DNA of 9,096 nt from SIG588 sp045654545 (GCA_045654545.1 JAZONO010000003.1:1-9096); one strand, 5' to 3'. Counted from the stretch's first letter, positions 1 through 5,865 are shown. Numbers and translations: made by a program. The notes: generated from the sequence alone by a model not told the origin.

Positions 1-1
1 C

Positions 2-103
2 ATCACCGGCATGGTGGATGCGCGCCGCACCACCAAGGAAGAAATCGGTTTGCTGATGACCAAGACGGTTGAAAAAAACAACGGAGGTGAGCAGAATGGC
101 TGA
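2..103 (+). CDS. ABC transporter ATP-binding protein, C-terminal end only
   Basis: The window opens inside a gene read in the frame starting at base 2 and ending at TGA 101-103; 33 codons are visible. The residues GMVDARRTTKEEIGLLMT match the usual C-terminal tail of the tandem-domain ATPases of simple-sugar/nucleoside importers (YufO/NupO, RbsA type), where a short Thr-Glu-Glu-Ile-Gly-Leu-Leu-Met stretch closes the second nucleotide-binding domain. The protein would hydrolyse ATP on the cytoplasmic face to drive the two permeases that follow. Its last codons overlap the next gene's ATG (96) by 8 bases, so the genes are translationally coupled. Catalytic motifs lie outside the window, so the assignment rests on the tail plus the downstream permeases. 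Confidence 0.8.
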   Translation: MTGMVDARRTTKEEIGLLMTKTVEKNNGGEQNG

Positions 104-1217
104 ACAGGCAAAGAAAACGCATCACCGTGAACCGCTGATCCACCTTGCCAAGCGTGACGACATGGCGCCGTGGAAAATGTGGCTCATCCGTATCGCCACC
201 ATTTTGGTCGGCTTTGTCGTGGTCGGTTTGCTTTCCACCGCATTGACGGGTGAAGGCTTGGGCGACGTGTACGAAACCATGTTCCGCGGCGTGTTCGGTC
301 GTTTACTGGAAGGCAAGACCAGCCTATTGTGGATGTTCTTGCAACGCACGGCCGTGTTGCTGTGCCTGTCGCTCGCGGTCACCCCTGCGTTTAAGATGAA
401 GTTCTGGAACTGCGGTGCGGAAGGACAGGCCTTGATGGGCGGTCTTGCCGCCATGGTGTGCATGATCCACTTGGGCGGAAAGTTGCCCGAACCGGCGCTG
501 TTGTTCGTTGTGGTCGTAACCAGTATTGCGGTGGGCGCGCTGTGGGGCTTTATCCCTGCGGTGTTCAAAGCGCATTACAACACCAACGAAACCCTGTTCA
601 CACTGATGATGAACTACGTGGCCACACAGATCGTGTCCTACTACGTGTATCTGGTGGGACAGGGTTCGGGTGTTATTCAGCCGGTCAGCACGGGTGCCCT
701 CCCCACCCTCGGTGAAAACGAGTACCTGTTGAACATTTTGATCGTGGTGGTGGCTATGCTCGCGATGTTCATCTACTTGAAATACAGTAAGCAGGGTTAT
801 GAGATCACCGTTGTGGGCGAAAGTCAAAACACCGCTCGCTATATCGGCATCAACGTGAAAAAGGTGATCATGCGCACCATGCTCATTTCAGGCGCGGTGT
901 GCGGTCTGGCGGGGCTTCTGTTGGTATCGGGTATCGACCACTCGGTCAACTCGAACTCCATCGGCGGTCAGGGCTTCACCGCCATCATGGTGTCGTGGCT
1001 CGGTCAGTTCAACCCCTTTATCATCGCCTTGATGTCCGCACTTGTCACCTTCCTCAAAATGGGGATCGGCAAAGTGGCGGAATCCTCCTTCCTTGACAAG
1101 TCATTCTCCGACGTAGCTTCGGGTATCGTCATCTTGATGCTTGTCAGCTGTGAATTCTTTATTCGCTATTCCATCAAATTCCGTCACACCAAAGCGAAAA
1201 AGGAGGGGACTGAATAA
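96..1217 (+). CDS. ABC transporter permease, nucleoside/simple-sugar type (YufP/NupP-like)
   Basis: A 373-residue polytopic membrane protein of the BPD_transp_2 family. After a charged cytoplasmic N-terminus, a first membrane segment lies near residues 27-50, followed by many hydrophobic segments. Family landmarks are FWNCGAEGQ near 103-111 (compare NIGAEGQ) and the NETLFTLMMNY helix near 164-174, which corresponds to the E-V-x-x-x-L-M-L-N-Y signature of this permease class. It should form one half of the transmembrane channel, with the next gene's product as the other half and the ATPase encoded upstream. The start is ATG 96, because GGAGGTGA at 83-90 is an ideal ribosome site; an in-frame TTG at 69 lacks one. 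The stop TAA overlaps the next ATG (TAATG). B. subtilis relatives import guanosine and other nucleosides, but the substrate here is not visible; the binding protein is outside the window. Confidence 0.9.
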   Translation: MAEQAKKTHHREPLIHLAKRDDMAPWKMWLIRIATILVGFVVVGLLSTALTGEGLGDVYETMFRGVFGRLLEGKTSLLWMFLQRTAVLLCLSLAVTPAFKMKFWNCGAEGQALMGGLAAMVCMIHLGGKLPEPALLFVVVVTSIAVGALWGFIPAVFKAHYNTNETLFTLMMNYVATQIVSYYVYLVGQGSGVIQPVSTGALPTLGENEYLLNILIVVVAMLAMFIYLKYSKQGYEITVVGESQNTARYIGINVKKVIMRTMLISGAVCGLAGLLLVSGIDHSVNSNSIGGQGFTAIMVSWLGQFNPFIIALMSALVTFLKMGIGKVAESSFLDKSFSDVASGIVILMLVSCEFFIRYSIKFRHTKAKKEGTE

Positions 1218-2218
1218 TGGACGCCACTATGATTGTTACGTTTATCAGCACCTCTATCCTGCTCGGTGTGCCGTTGCTTTACGGCTCGACGGGCGAGATC
1301 ATCACCGAAAAATCGGGGCACTTAAACCTCGGTATTCCCGGCATCATGTACGTCGGCGCGATCAGCGGTGTGACCGGTTCGTTCCTGTATGAAAATGCTT
1401 GCGGCAACAATATCTCAAACATGAATCCGGTGCTGGCGATCCTCATTCCCCTGCTGTGCTGCATTGCCGGCTCGGTGTTGATGGGCTTGATTTACAGCTT
1501 CCTCACCGTTTCCTTGCGCGCCAATCAAAACGTGACCGGTTTAGCACTCACCACGCTCGGCACGGGTCTTGGCAACTTCCTTGGCGGCTCGCTCATCAAA
1601 CTGGTGGACAGCGACCTGCCGTCGGTCACCTTGACCAAAACCAGTTCCTTCTTCCGCGCCTCTCTCCCCTTTGCGGAGAAATGCGGTTGGTTCGGCGAGA
1701 TCTTCCTCTCGCACGATTTCCTCACCTACGCCTCGATTGCGATTGCGCTTGTCACCGCCTTTATGTTGAACCGCACCCGTGTGGGGCTTAACCTGCGTGC
1801 AGTGGGCGAAAACCCTGCCACCGCGGATGCGGCCGGCATCAACGTCACGCGGTACAAGTACGTTGCCACCGCCATCGGCAGTGCCGTGGCAGGTCTTGGC
1901 GGCCTGCAATACGTGATGGCATTTGCCAACGGTGTGTGGTCAAACAACGCGTTTGGCGACCGCGGCTGGATGGCGATCGCACTGGTGATCTTCGCTTTGT
2001 GGAAACCCACCATGGCGATCATCGGTTCCTTCCTGTTCGGTATGCTGTGCAACGTGAATAACTATCTGATGGGTCTCGGCACCGCCACGCAGGAACTCTT
2101 TAAGATGCTCCCCTACGTGGTTACCATCTTGGTGTTGGTCATCATCAGCATGCGCAAAAAGCGCGAACATCAACCCCCTGCCCATTTGGGTCTCCCCTAT
2201 TTCCGCGAAGAACGGTAA
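1217..2218 (+). CDS. ABC transporter permease, nucleoside/simple-sugar type (YufQ/NupQ-like)
   Basis: A 333-residue polytopic membrane protein, the second permease of the importer. The N-terminal stretch EITEKSGHLNLGIPGIMYVG (about 28-46, written here approximately) matches the E-x-x-G-x-x-N-L-G-x-x-G-M-M-x-x-G-A element of the family, and RANQNVTGLALTTLG at 101-115 corresponds to the R-A-N-Q-x-x-S-G-L-A-L-N element of YufQ-like proteins. The C-terminus is short, basic and cytoplasmic. The gene starts at the ATG overlapping the upstream stop by one base, with AGGAGGGG at 1200-1208 inside the end of the previous gene as ribosome site, so the two permeases should be made in equal amounts. It is the last gene of its operon; a strong terminator follows directly. 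Base composition matches the upstream genes. Confidence 0.9.
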   Translation: MDATMIVTFISTSILLGVPLLYGSTGEIITEKSGHLNLGIPGIMYVGAISGVTGSFLYENACGNNISNMNPVLAILIPLLCCIAGSVLMGLIYSFLTVSLRANQNVTGLALTTLGTGLGNFLGGSLIKLVDSDLPSVTLTKTSSFFRASLPFAEKCGWFGEIFLSHDFLTYASIAIALVTAFMLNRTRVGLNLRAVGENPATADAAGINVTRYKYVATAIGSAVAGLGGLQYVMAFANGVWSNNAFGDRGWMAIALVIFALWKPTMAIIGSFLFGMLCNVNNYLMGLGTATQELFKMLPYVVTILVLVIISMRKKREHQPPAHLGLPYFREER

Positions 2219-2224
2219 ACACTT

Positions 2225-2256
2225 GCCGCGTGGCCGAACGGTCACGCGGCTTTTTT
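2225..2256 (+). terminator. Rho-independent terminator of the ABC importer operon
   Basis: An 11-bp stem (2225-2235 with 2240-2250; GCCGCGTGGCC against GGTCACGCGGC, one G-U pair) with loop GAAC is followed by six T. It lies 6 bases after the permease stop codon. Confidence 0.95.
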
Positions 2257-2257
2257 G

Positions 2258-2287
2258 TTGACCCCCCGTTTTTTAACATGGTATAGT
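2258..2287 (+). promoter_or_regulatory. Sigma-A promoter of the dockerin-gene remnant
   Basis: TTGACC (2258-2263) and TATAGT (2282-2287) are separated by 18 bases. A good ribosome site (AGGAGGG, 2307-2313) and an ATG at 2320 follow. It sits right after the upstream terminator and looks intact, although the gene behind it is broken. Confidence 0.65.
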
Positions 2288-2319
2288 GATAAAAGCGACC
2301 GTTCACAGGAGGGACCACT

Positions 2320-2437
2320 ATGCGTTCAATCTGTATTGGGCAACGTGGACCACAACAGCACGGTGGATTCCACCGATGCCCGTCTGATCTTACAAAAAGC
2401 CGTGGGCAAAATCAAACAATTTCCCACCACAAAATAA
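2320..2437 (+). pseudogene. Remnant of a dockerin-bearing secreted protein (start joined out of frame to dockerin tail)
   Basis: A promoter, a strong ribosome site and ATG 2320 (MRSI...) begin what should be a gene. Within about 15 bases the sequence becomes the C-terminal part of a type I dockerin-like repeat in the next frame (2333-2437). That frame reads GNVDHNSTVDSTDARLILQK and ends shortly after with TTK and TAA. The N-D-N-(V)-D-D spacing matches the calcium-binding loop D-x-N-x-D-G-x-x-x-x-x-D of dockerins, followed by the usual A-R-L-x-L-Q helix. In clostridia such modules sit at the C-terminus of large secreted enzymes or surface proteins. The simplest reading is an internal deletion that removed the body of the gene and left its regulatory start and last ~35 codons in different frames. 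No function is expected. Less likely, it is a small frameshifted peptide gene. Confidence 0.7.
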
Positions 2438-2458
2438 TGCGGCAAATGCAGGTTTTTC

Positions 2459-2487
2459 TTGACTTTTTTCTATAATATCGTTATAGT
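2459..2487 (+). promoter_or_regulatory. Sigma-A promoter of the Tic20/DUF4870-like gene
   Basis: TTGACT (2459-2464) and TATAGT (2482-2487) are spaced by 17 bases, about 30 bases before the ribosome site AAGGAG of the gene at 2526. Confidence 0.8.
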
Positions 2488-2525
2488 ATTAGTAGGTAAA
2501 ATTACAGTCAAAGGAGTTTTAAATC

Positions 2526-2918
2526 ATGGCAAACGACATCATGGATAAAGCAAAAGAATTGCTGAACACCCCCGACACCACCGCCCAATTCGATGCGGCA
2601 GACATTGAGAAAAATAAGTGGCTGTCCATCCTGTCCTATCTGTGGATTCTGTTCTTTATTCCGCTGCTTGTGGCGAAGGATTCGCGTTTTGCACGTTACC
2701 ACGTGAATCAGGGCATCGTCCTTGCGATCGGCGGCATCGTGACCTCGGTCGTGGCATCCGTGCTGTTGCTCATCCCGGTTATCGGTGTGATCCTCGGCAT
2801 CCTGTTCTACATTGTGGATCTCGCGTTCCTCGCGCTGACCGTCCTCGGCATCTACAACGTGGTGCAGGGTAAAGCGAAGGAACTGCCCATCCTCGGCAAG
2901 TATAAGATCCTGAAGTAA
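2526..2918 (+). CDS. Small membrane protein, Tic20/DUF4870-like
   Basis: A 130-residue protein. The first ~30 residues are polar and acidic (possible amphipathic helix 3-14). Hydrophobic segments follow near 32-50, 62-86 and 88-112, with a short basic tail. Between segments one and two is RFARYHVNQG (54-63), which matches the R-x-H-x-x-Q-G element of the widespread DUF4870/Tic20-like family of bacterial membrane proteins. The molecular role of these bacterial proteins is not established; the name comes from a distant resemblance to a chloroplast import component. ATG 2526 is preceded by AAGGAG (2511-2516). The gene has its own promoter and terminator, so it is monocistronic. Its composition resembles the ABC genes, so it is probably native, while gene remnants lie on both sides. 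Confidence 0.75.
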   Translation: MANDIMDKAKELLNTPDTTAQFDAADIEKNKWLSILSYLWILFFIPLLVAKDSRFARYHVNQGIVLAIGGIVTSVVASVLLLIPVIGVILGILFYIVDLAFLALTVLGIYNVVQGKAKELPILGKYKILK

Positions 2919-2925
2919 TCAAAAT

Positions 2926-2964
2926 AAAAAAAGAAGGCTTCCCGTTTGGAAGCCTTCTTTTTTT
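2926..2964. terminator. Bidirectional Rho-independent terminator
   Basis: A 17-bp perfect stem (2926-2942 with 2948-2964, loop CGTTT) has A-tracts on the left and T-tracts on the right, so it can stop transcription from either side. On plus it ends the Tic20-like gene. On minus it stands just past the stop of the SGNH hydrolase remnant, which supports that remnant having been a real gene. Confidence 0.95.
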
Positions 2965-3060
2965 ATTGGTTTATCGCGGCAAAGATACGTTCAGCGATCT
3001 TTTCCATCCCGAGGTCACCCGGGTGATTCGCCTCCCCTCGTTGTCGCCGGTATAGCACCG
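2963..3060 (-). pseudogene. 3' remnant of an SGNH/GDSL-type hydrolase gene
   Basis: Read on minus, bases 3034 to 2963 encode EANHPGDLGMEKIAERIFAA followed by INQ and TAA. The H-P-x-D-x-G-M-x-x-I-A-E-R-I element is the usual C-terminal block of SGNH/GDSL esterases, where the His is the catalytic base and Asp sits three residues earlier (D-x-x-H). Here the position expected to be Asp is Glu or Ala, depending on alignment. Upstream of about 3050 the frame loses resemblance to the family, and no start codon or further esterase motif is visible. It is therefore a truncated gene end still attached to its terminator. Such enzymes deacetylate or de-esterify polysaccharides or lipids; this remnant should be inactive. 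Confidence 0.65.
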
Positions 3061-3087
3061 CGCTTACGAAAATGCAAGCAAGAAGAG

Positions 3088-3116
3088 AAAAAGAACGGGT
3101 AAACCTGTTCTTTTTT
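3088..3116. terminator. Terminator of the minus-strand membrane-protein operon (usable both ways)
   Basis: GAACGGG (3093-3099) pairs with CCTGTTC (3104-3110; one G-U) around loop TAAA. On minus a run of five T follows (the A-tract at 3088-3092), and on plus six T follow (3111-3116). It lies about 70 bases past the stop codon of the gene ending at 3181, with which it most likely belongs. Confidence 0.8.
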
Positions 3117-3180
3117 GAAGAAATAGTCACTAATTTTTTCGTAGTTCTAAATATGTCCCCACACTATTAGCAAAGTAAAA

Positions 3181-3645
3181 TTACCATTCGCTACCGTGCA
3201 CTTGATAGATGACAGCGTTTGAAGCACCATCGTCTTCTGTAATCGAAACAGGAGTTTCCGCTATCGGAGCAGATTTCGTGGTAATCATCGTTTCCGCAAC
3301 ATATTGGGTTCCCTCGGCAACTGCGTTTTCTTTTTCATTCGTTTCCGTTGCAAGTTTACTGATGAAATAGCACATGTCAATCGCTCCCAACGAAATGATC
3401 AACCAACCGATTGCTTGACACATCCATCTTGTTGCCGCCGCAATCGTTCCGTCTATTTGCGAAACTTGATATCCAACATCTCGCGTTACGTCATACATCT
3501 CCGTATAGAAATCTGCACCGAAACGAATATCTCTCCCAACAGTAGCCGATGATCTGTAAAAGTTGATATCTAATAAGCAAATTCCAACGACAACAATGGC
3601 AATTCCAATCAGCAAGCCAAAAATACTTGCACCCTTTTTAGGCAT
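3181..3645 (-). CDS. Unrecognised two-TM membrane protein, second gene of the lipoprotein operon
   Basis: A 154-residue protein I do not recognise as a named family. A basic N-terminus (MPKKGAS) leads to a hydrophobic helix at about 8-25. An extracytoplasmic loop of ~48 residues follows, with the distinctive stretch RFGADFYTEMYDVTRDVG (41-58). A second hydrophobic helix is near 75-97, then a polar acidic tail of ~55 residues, probably cytoplasmic. No catalytic motif is visible. The ATG (3645) is preceded on minus by GGAGGG about 7 bases upstream. The gene follows the lipoprotein gene after only 32 bases with no terminator between, so they are co-transcribed. G+C is visibly lower than in the ABC genes, which fits acquired DNA. 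Inference: the loop may contact the co-expressed lipoprotein at the outer face of the membrane. Confidence 0.7.
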   Translation of the reverse strand: MPKKGASIFGLLIGIAIVVVGICLLDINFYRSSATVGRDIRFGADFYTEMYDVTRDVGYQVSQIDGTIAAATRWMCQAIGWLIISLGAIDMCYFISKLATETNEKENAVAEGTQYVAETMITTKSAPIAETPVSITEDDGASNAVIYQVHGSEW

Positions 3646-3677
3646 ATGGATCCCTCCGTTCCTGCTCTTTTCTCATG

Positions 3678-4202
3678 TTAATAGTTGCTTATATAGTACT
3701 GCTGAAGTTTTTCGGAGTCCAACTCTGTTCCTTTTTGCATCGCCTCAATATCGTTTTTCGCAAATATAAGCGATGTATAAGAAGATTGAAACAGAGCAAG
3801 TCTTGCATCTGTTCTATAATAATCTAACGCTTCATCTGTAAAACCATAAACAGCTGTATCAACACCATAATATGAAGTTTGCTTTACTCCCGAGCCATTG
3901 GTATATTCCAATTCATAAGTAAAATGGTGAACATCCTCAATTTCAGGCGATGAATAATCAAAGCAATAGTACCACACTCCCAACACCTTTATTGACAGCG
4001 GATTGTCAAAGGTTTTTCCGTATATCGAAAGCACCTGCCCTGCAAATTCCTGTGCTTCCGGATAAAGTTCCGCAGGTGAAGTTGTTGTTGTCGTCACAAC
4101 AGACGACGTTGTGGTTTCTGCACTGTTTGCATCTTCTGCGCCACATGCGCAAAGCGATAAACAAATAGCGCCCGTTAAAAGAATTGTCATCCATTTTTTC
4201 AT
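3678..4202 (-). CDS. Lipoprotein of unknown function with Thr/Ser-rich linker, first gene of operon
   Basis: A 174-residue secreted lipoprotein. MKKWMTILLTGAICLSLCAC is a type II signal peptide with lipobox L17-C18-A19-C20, and Cys20 should be lipidated. A short Ser/Thr-rich linker (about 29-42) leads to a domain of ~130 residues rich in Tyr and Phe (for example VWYYCFDYSS and YYGVDTAVYGF) that I do not recognise. No metal, nucleophile or sugar-binding motif stands out. The start ATG 4202 has GAGGG about 7 bases upstream. A consensus promoter (4247-4276) drives it, overlapped by a large palindrome, and the divergent gene encodes a DNA-binding protein. The arrangement suggests a regulated envelope sensor, adaptor or immunity-type protein, but that is inference. 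Confidence 0.75.
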   Translation of the reverse strand: MKKWMTILLTGAICLSLCACGAEDANSAETTTSSVVTTTTTSPAELYPEAQEFAGQVLSIYGKTFDNPLSIKVLGVWYYCFDYSSPEIEDVHHFTYELEYTNGSGVKQTSYYGVDTAVYGFTDEALDYYRTDARLALFQSSYTSLIFAKNDIEAMQKGTELDSEKLQQYYISNY

Positions 4203-4225
4203 TTTCTTTCCCTCTTTCCAAATAT

Positions 4226-4267
4226 TAACCGATATTGGTCTATATGATTATACACCATATTCGGTTA
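4226..4267. promoter_or_regulatory. 42-bp imperfect palindrome, probable operator of the HTH regulator
   Basis: Arm 1 on plus is TAACCGATATTGGTCTATAT (4226-4245). Arm 2 on minus is TAACCGAATATGGTGTATAA (4267-4248). They agree at 15 of 20 positions and are separated by 2 bases. Each arm holds its own near-palindrome of the form ACCGAWATWGGT (4228-4239 and 4254-4265). The site covers the -10 box and start point of the minus-strand lipoprotein promoter and lies upstream of the divergent HTH gene. This is the usual geometry for a repressor that controls the operon and itself. Confidence 0.7.
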
Positions 4268-4276
4268 CTATGTCAA
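4247..4276 (-). promoter_or_regulatory. Consensus sigma-A promoter of the lipoprotein operon
   Basis: On minus, a perfect TTGACA (4276-4271) and a perfect TATAAT (4252-4247) are separated by 18 bases. The predicted start near 4240 gives a ~38-base leader before the lipoprotein ATG. Such a strong promoter overlapped by a palindrome suggests control by repression. I see no equally clear promoter for the plus-strand HTH gene. Confidence 0.85.
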
Positions 4277-4295
4277 GTGGAAGGGAGAGAAAAAT

Positions 4296-4502
4296 ATGAT
4301 TTCTTACGACAATCTTTGGAAAGTGATGAAAGAGAAGGGTATTACGCAATACACACTCATAAAAACGTATCACGTCAGCCCCGGGCAGATCACACGATTA
4401 AAGCGCAACGAAAGCGTCAGCACACACACCATCGAGATGTTTTGCAAAATTCTCGATTGTGAAGTAGGCGACATTATGAAATATATTCCCGATAACGACT
4501 AA
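4296..4502 (+). CDS. XRE-family HTH transcriptional regulator (HTH_26, Cro/C1 type)
   Basis: A 68-residue single-domain DNA-binding protein. The layout is the five-helix Cro/C1 fold of the HTH_26 group: N-terminal helix YDNLWKVMKEKG, then ITQYTLIKTY (helix 2), VSPGQITRLKRNE (turn and recognition helix, about 28-40), then THTIEMFCKILDCEVGDIMKY, which matches the typical I-x-x-I-C-x-x-L-x-C-x-x-x-D-I-x-x-Y ending. There is no sensor domain, so it either represses constitutively or responds through a partner. ATG 4296 follows GGGAGAG at a suitable distance. It is divergent from the lipoprotein operon across 93 bases containing the 42-bp palindrome, so autoregulation and control of that operon are likely. 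A terminator overlaps its stop codon. Confidence 0.9.
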   Translation: MISYDNLWKVMKEKGITQYTLIKTYHVSPGQITRLKRNESVSTHTIEMFCKILDCEVGDIMKYIPDND

Positions 4503-4537
4503 CAGGCACCGATGCAAACACATCGGTGCCTGTTTTT
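4501..4537 (+). terminator. Rho-independent terminator of the HTH gene
   Basis: A 14-bp perfect stem (4501-4514 with 4521-4534, loop CAAACA) ends in a T-run. The left arm begins inside the stop codon TAA (4500-4502). Confidence 0.93.
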
Positions 4538-4558
4538 AACCATAATGGTTTGCTTACC

Positions 4559-4587
4559 TTTACAAATCGCTCATACCGTGCTATACT
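4559..4587 (+). promoter_or_regulatory. Extended -10 promoter of the polythreonine lipoprotein gene
   Basis: TTTACA (4559-4564) and TATACT (4582-4587) are spaced by 17 bases, with a TG at 4579-4580 forming an extended -10. The ribosome site AAGGAG (4603-4608) and ATG 4617 follow. Confidence 0.8.
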
Positions 4588-4616
4588 TGTCACAAAAGCA
4601 GTAAGGAGATGGTTTT

Positions 4617-5558
4617 ATGAAACGATTCATCTGTTTTTTGATGATATGTCTGCTGTTGGTTTCTTTTGTCGGTTGCGGCGAGGACGCGGACGATTCCGCG
4701 CCCGTCAAGGAGAATACCACAACAACCTCCGTTGCGGCAACAACCACCGACGGCAAAACAACAACAGAGCCGTCGTCCACCACCACGGCGGCGATCACCA
4801 CAACCGAGGAGATAACCACCACAAGCACGTCCCCCTCAACAACGACCGTCGAAACTACCACAACGACTGTCACCACGACAACGACAACGACTACCACAAC
4901 GACGGCAAAACCGACCACGACTACAAGCACGACGACCAAGCCGACCACGGTCACCACTACGACCACAACTGCCACCACCAAACCGCAGATATTTGTCTAC
5001 TCGCTGTTGGAATTTGATGCGACCTATCGTTTGATCGAGCATTTTTCGACCGGTGCGGATGATTTGCCGATTGATCTGCTGGTCACCTACGGCATCTACA
5101 AATGCGGTTATGAGGACTATTTCACCTCAGCCAACGAATACGGCAACGTGTTTCACTACACCATTCCGGAAGAGGTCGTGCTGGATCCGATCCGCAACGT
5201 CTTTGCCGTAAGCGATGCATGGATCGCCGCCATCAAGGAGCAAGGCGCGTATTCCCTCAACGGGCCCTGCTCTGCCACCTATGAAAACGGGTTCTTCGTG
5301 TTCGAAAAGGTGGAAGGTTGGGGCGGTCCCGGCACGCACTCGGAGCTTGTTTCCCTCACCGACAACAAGGATGGCACTATGGTCGGCTCGTTTTATATGT
5401 ATGAAGCGGACGAATACTGCTGCAAGTACACCGTCCTGTACACATATGAAGGGACAGCCGATTACACACTGAACGAAAAGACGGCGGAACTCCTTTCCAC
5501 CAATGAGGATTTCATTTTATCCATCCGTGTAAAGCGCATAGCGGAAGATCTGCGCTGA
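4617..5558 (+). CDS. Lipoprotein with ~90-residue polythreonine linker and unrecognised C-terminal domain
   Basis: A 313-residue secreted lipoprotein. Residues 1-20 form a signal peptide ending in F-V-G-C, and Cys20 should be lipidated. An acidic patch (22-32) is followed by a low-complexity linker (about 33-122) made mostly of Thr with Ser, Pro, Lys and Glu, with runs of up to about 12 Thr. Such linkers are extended, often O-glycosylated cell-wall spacers. The C-terminal domain (about 123-313) is well conserved in composition, with aromatic and acidic residues, W-G-G-P-G-T-H-S near 236-243 and C-C-K near 269-271. I do not recognise it and see no catalytic motif. The gene has its own promoter and an ideal ribosome site (TAAGGAGA). 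It is probably a surface-exposed binding or sensing protein; its linker style recalls the neighbouring lipoprotein and the CapA protein. Confidence 0.8.
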   Translation: MKRFICFLMICLLLVSFVGCGEDADDSAPVKENTTTTSVAATTTDGKTTTEPSSTTTAAITTTEEITTTSTSPSTTTVETTTTTVTTTTTTTTTTTAKPTTTTSTTTKPTTVTTTTTTATTKPQIFVYSLLEFDATYRLIEHFSTGADDLPIDLLVTYGIYKCGYEDYFTSANEYGNVFHYTIPEEVVLDPIRNVFAVSDAWIAAIKEQGAYSLNGPCSATYENGFFVFEKVEGWGGPGTHSELVSLTDNKDGTMVGSFYMYEADEYCCKYTVLYTYEGTADYTLNEKTAELLSTNEDFILSIRVKRIAEDLR

Positions 5559-5609
5559 TATTCAACAAAAAACCACCCTTAAGGGAGTTGCGGACGGGGA
5601 TGGCCCCAA

Positions 5610-5738
5610 AAAGGCTTCCCCCTGGGGGGAAGCTGTCACCGAAGGTGACTGATGAGGGGATATTCGTTGCAGAAACTGCGATTGGCACCACCTCATCCGT
5701 CGGCTACGCCGACACCTTCCCCTCAAGGGGAAGGCTTT
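5610..5738. repeat. 129-bp palindromic intergenic repeat (MITE-like)
   Basis: The ends are imperfect inverted repeats: AAAGGCTTCCCC at the left and, on the other strand, AAAGCCTTCCCC at the right. The symmetry continues inward for ~50 bases. Each half holds hairpins: GCTTCCCCC/GGGGGAAGC (5614-5633) and GTCACC-GAA-GGTGAC (5635-5649) on the left, GTCGGC-TAC-GCCGAC (5699-5713) and CCTTCCCC/GGGGAAGG (5715-5734) on the right. GATGAGG (5651-5657) pairs with CCTCATC (5691-5697), and GCAG-AAA-CTGC (5669-5679) sits in the centre. There is no reading frame. I recall near-identical sequences as abundant dispersed repeats in Faecalibacterium-like clostridia; that is from memory, not searched. No target-site duplication is evident. 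It occupies much of the gene-free stretch 5559-5865. Confidence 0.8.
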
Positions 5739-5755
5739 GACAGGTCATCTGTTTT

Positions 5756-5801
5756 CACAAAACAAACAGAGAGGATGTATCTTTGACGATACATCCTCTC
5801 T
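5756..5801 (-). terminator. Hairpin, probable terminator of the CapA-family gene
   Basis: A perfect 14-bp stem (5768-5781 with 5788-5801; AGAGAGGATGTATC and its complement) has a 6-base loop. On minus it is followed by the T-rich GTTTGTTTTGTG, on plus by a weaker AATTTTA. It lies 65 bases past the CapA stop codon. Confidence 0.7.
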
Positions 5802-5821
5802 AATTTTATCCCTATGCCTAC

Positions 5822-5848
5822 CCACCGTAAAACGGGTGGTTTCTTTTT
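5822..5848 (+). terminator. Plus-strand terminator-like hairpin
   Basis: CCACC(G) pairs with (C)GGTGG (5822-5827 with 5833-5839, one bulged G) around loop AAA, then TTTCTTTTT. It could end leftover transcription from the lipoprotein gene at 4617, and it faces the convergent CapA gene. Confidence 0.6.
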
Positions 5849-5865
5849 GCTTGAATTATGGGAAC

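Noticed and set aside
69..95. TTG at 69 as start of the first permease
   Set aside because: GGAGGTGA at 83-90 is placed for ATG 96 and lies downstream of the TTG.
2320..2475. 51-codon frame from ATG 2320 as a real small gene
   Set aside because: Promoter and ribosome site are good, but the frame runs out of phase through a recognisable dockerin module and past its stop. A deletion remnant explains it better.
3304..3552. Plus-strand frames opposite the two-TM protein and lipoprotein genes
   Set aside because: They lack ribosome sites. The minus-strand genes have signal or TM segments, good ribosome sites and a consensus promoter.
4710..4980. Repetitive tract resembling a CRISPR or satellite array
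   Set aside because: The repetition is codon-level polythreonine in a good reading frame. There are no spaced identical repeats with unique spacers.
4571..4981. Minus-strand frame coding a long polyvaline protein
   Set aside because: It is the antisense shadow of the ACN/Thr tract in the lipoprotein gene (GTN codons read backwards). It has no ribosome site or promoter.
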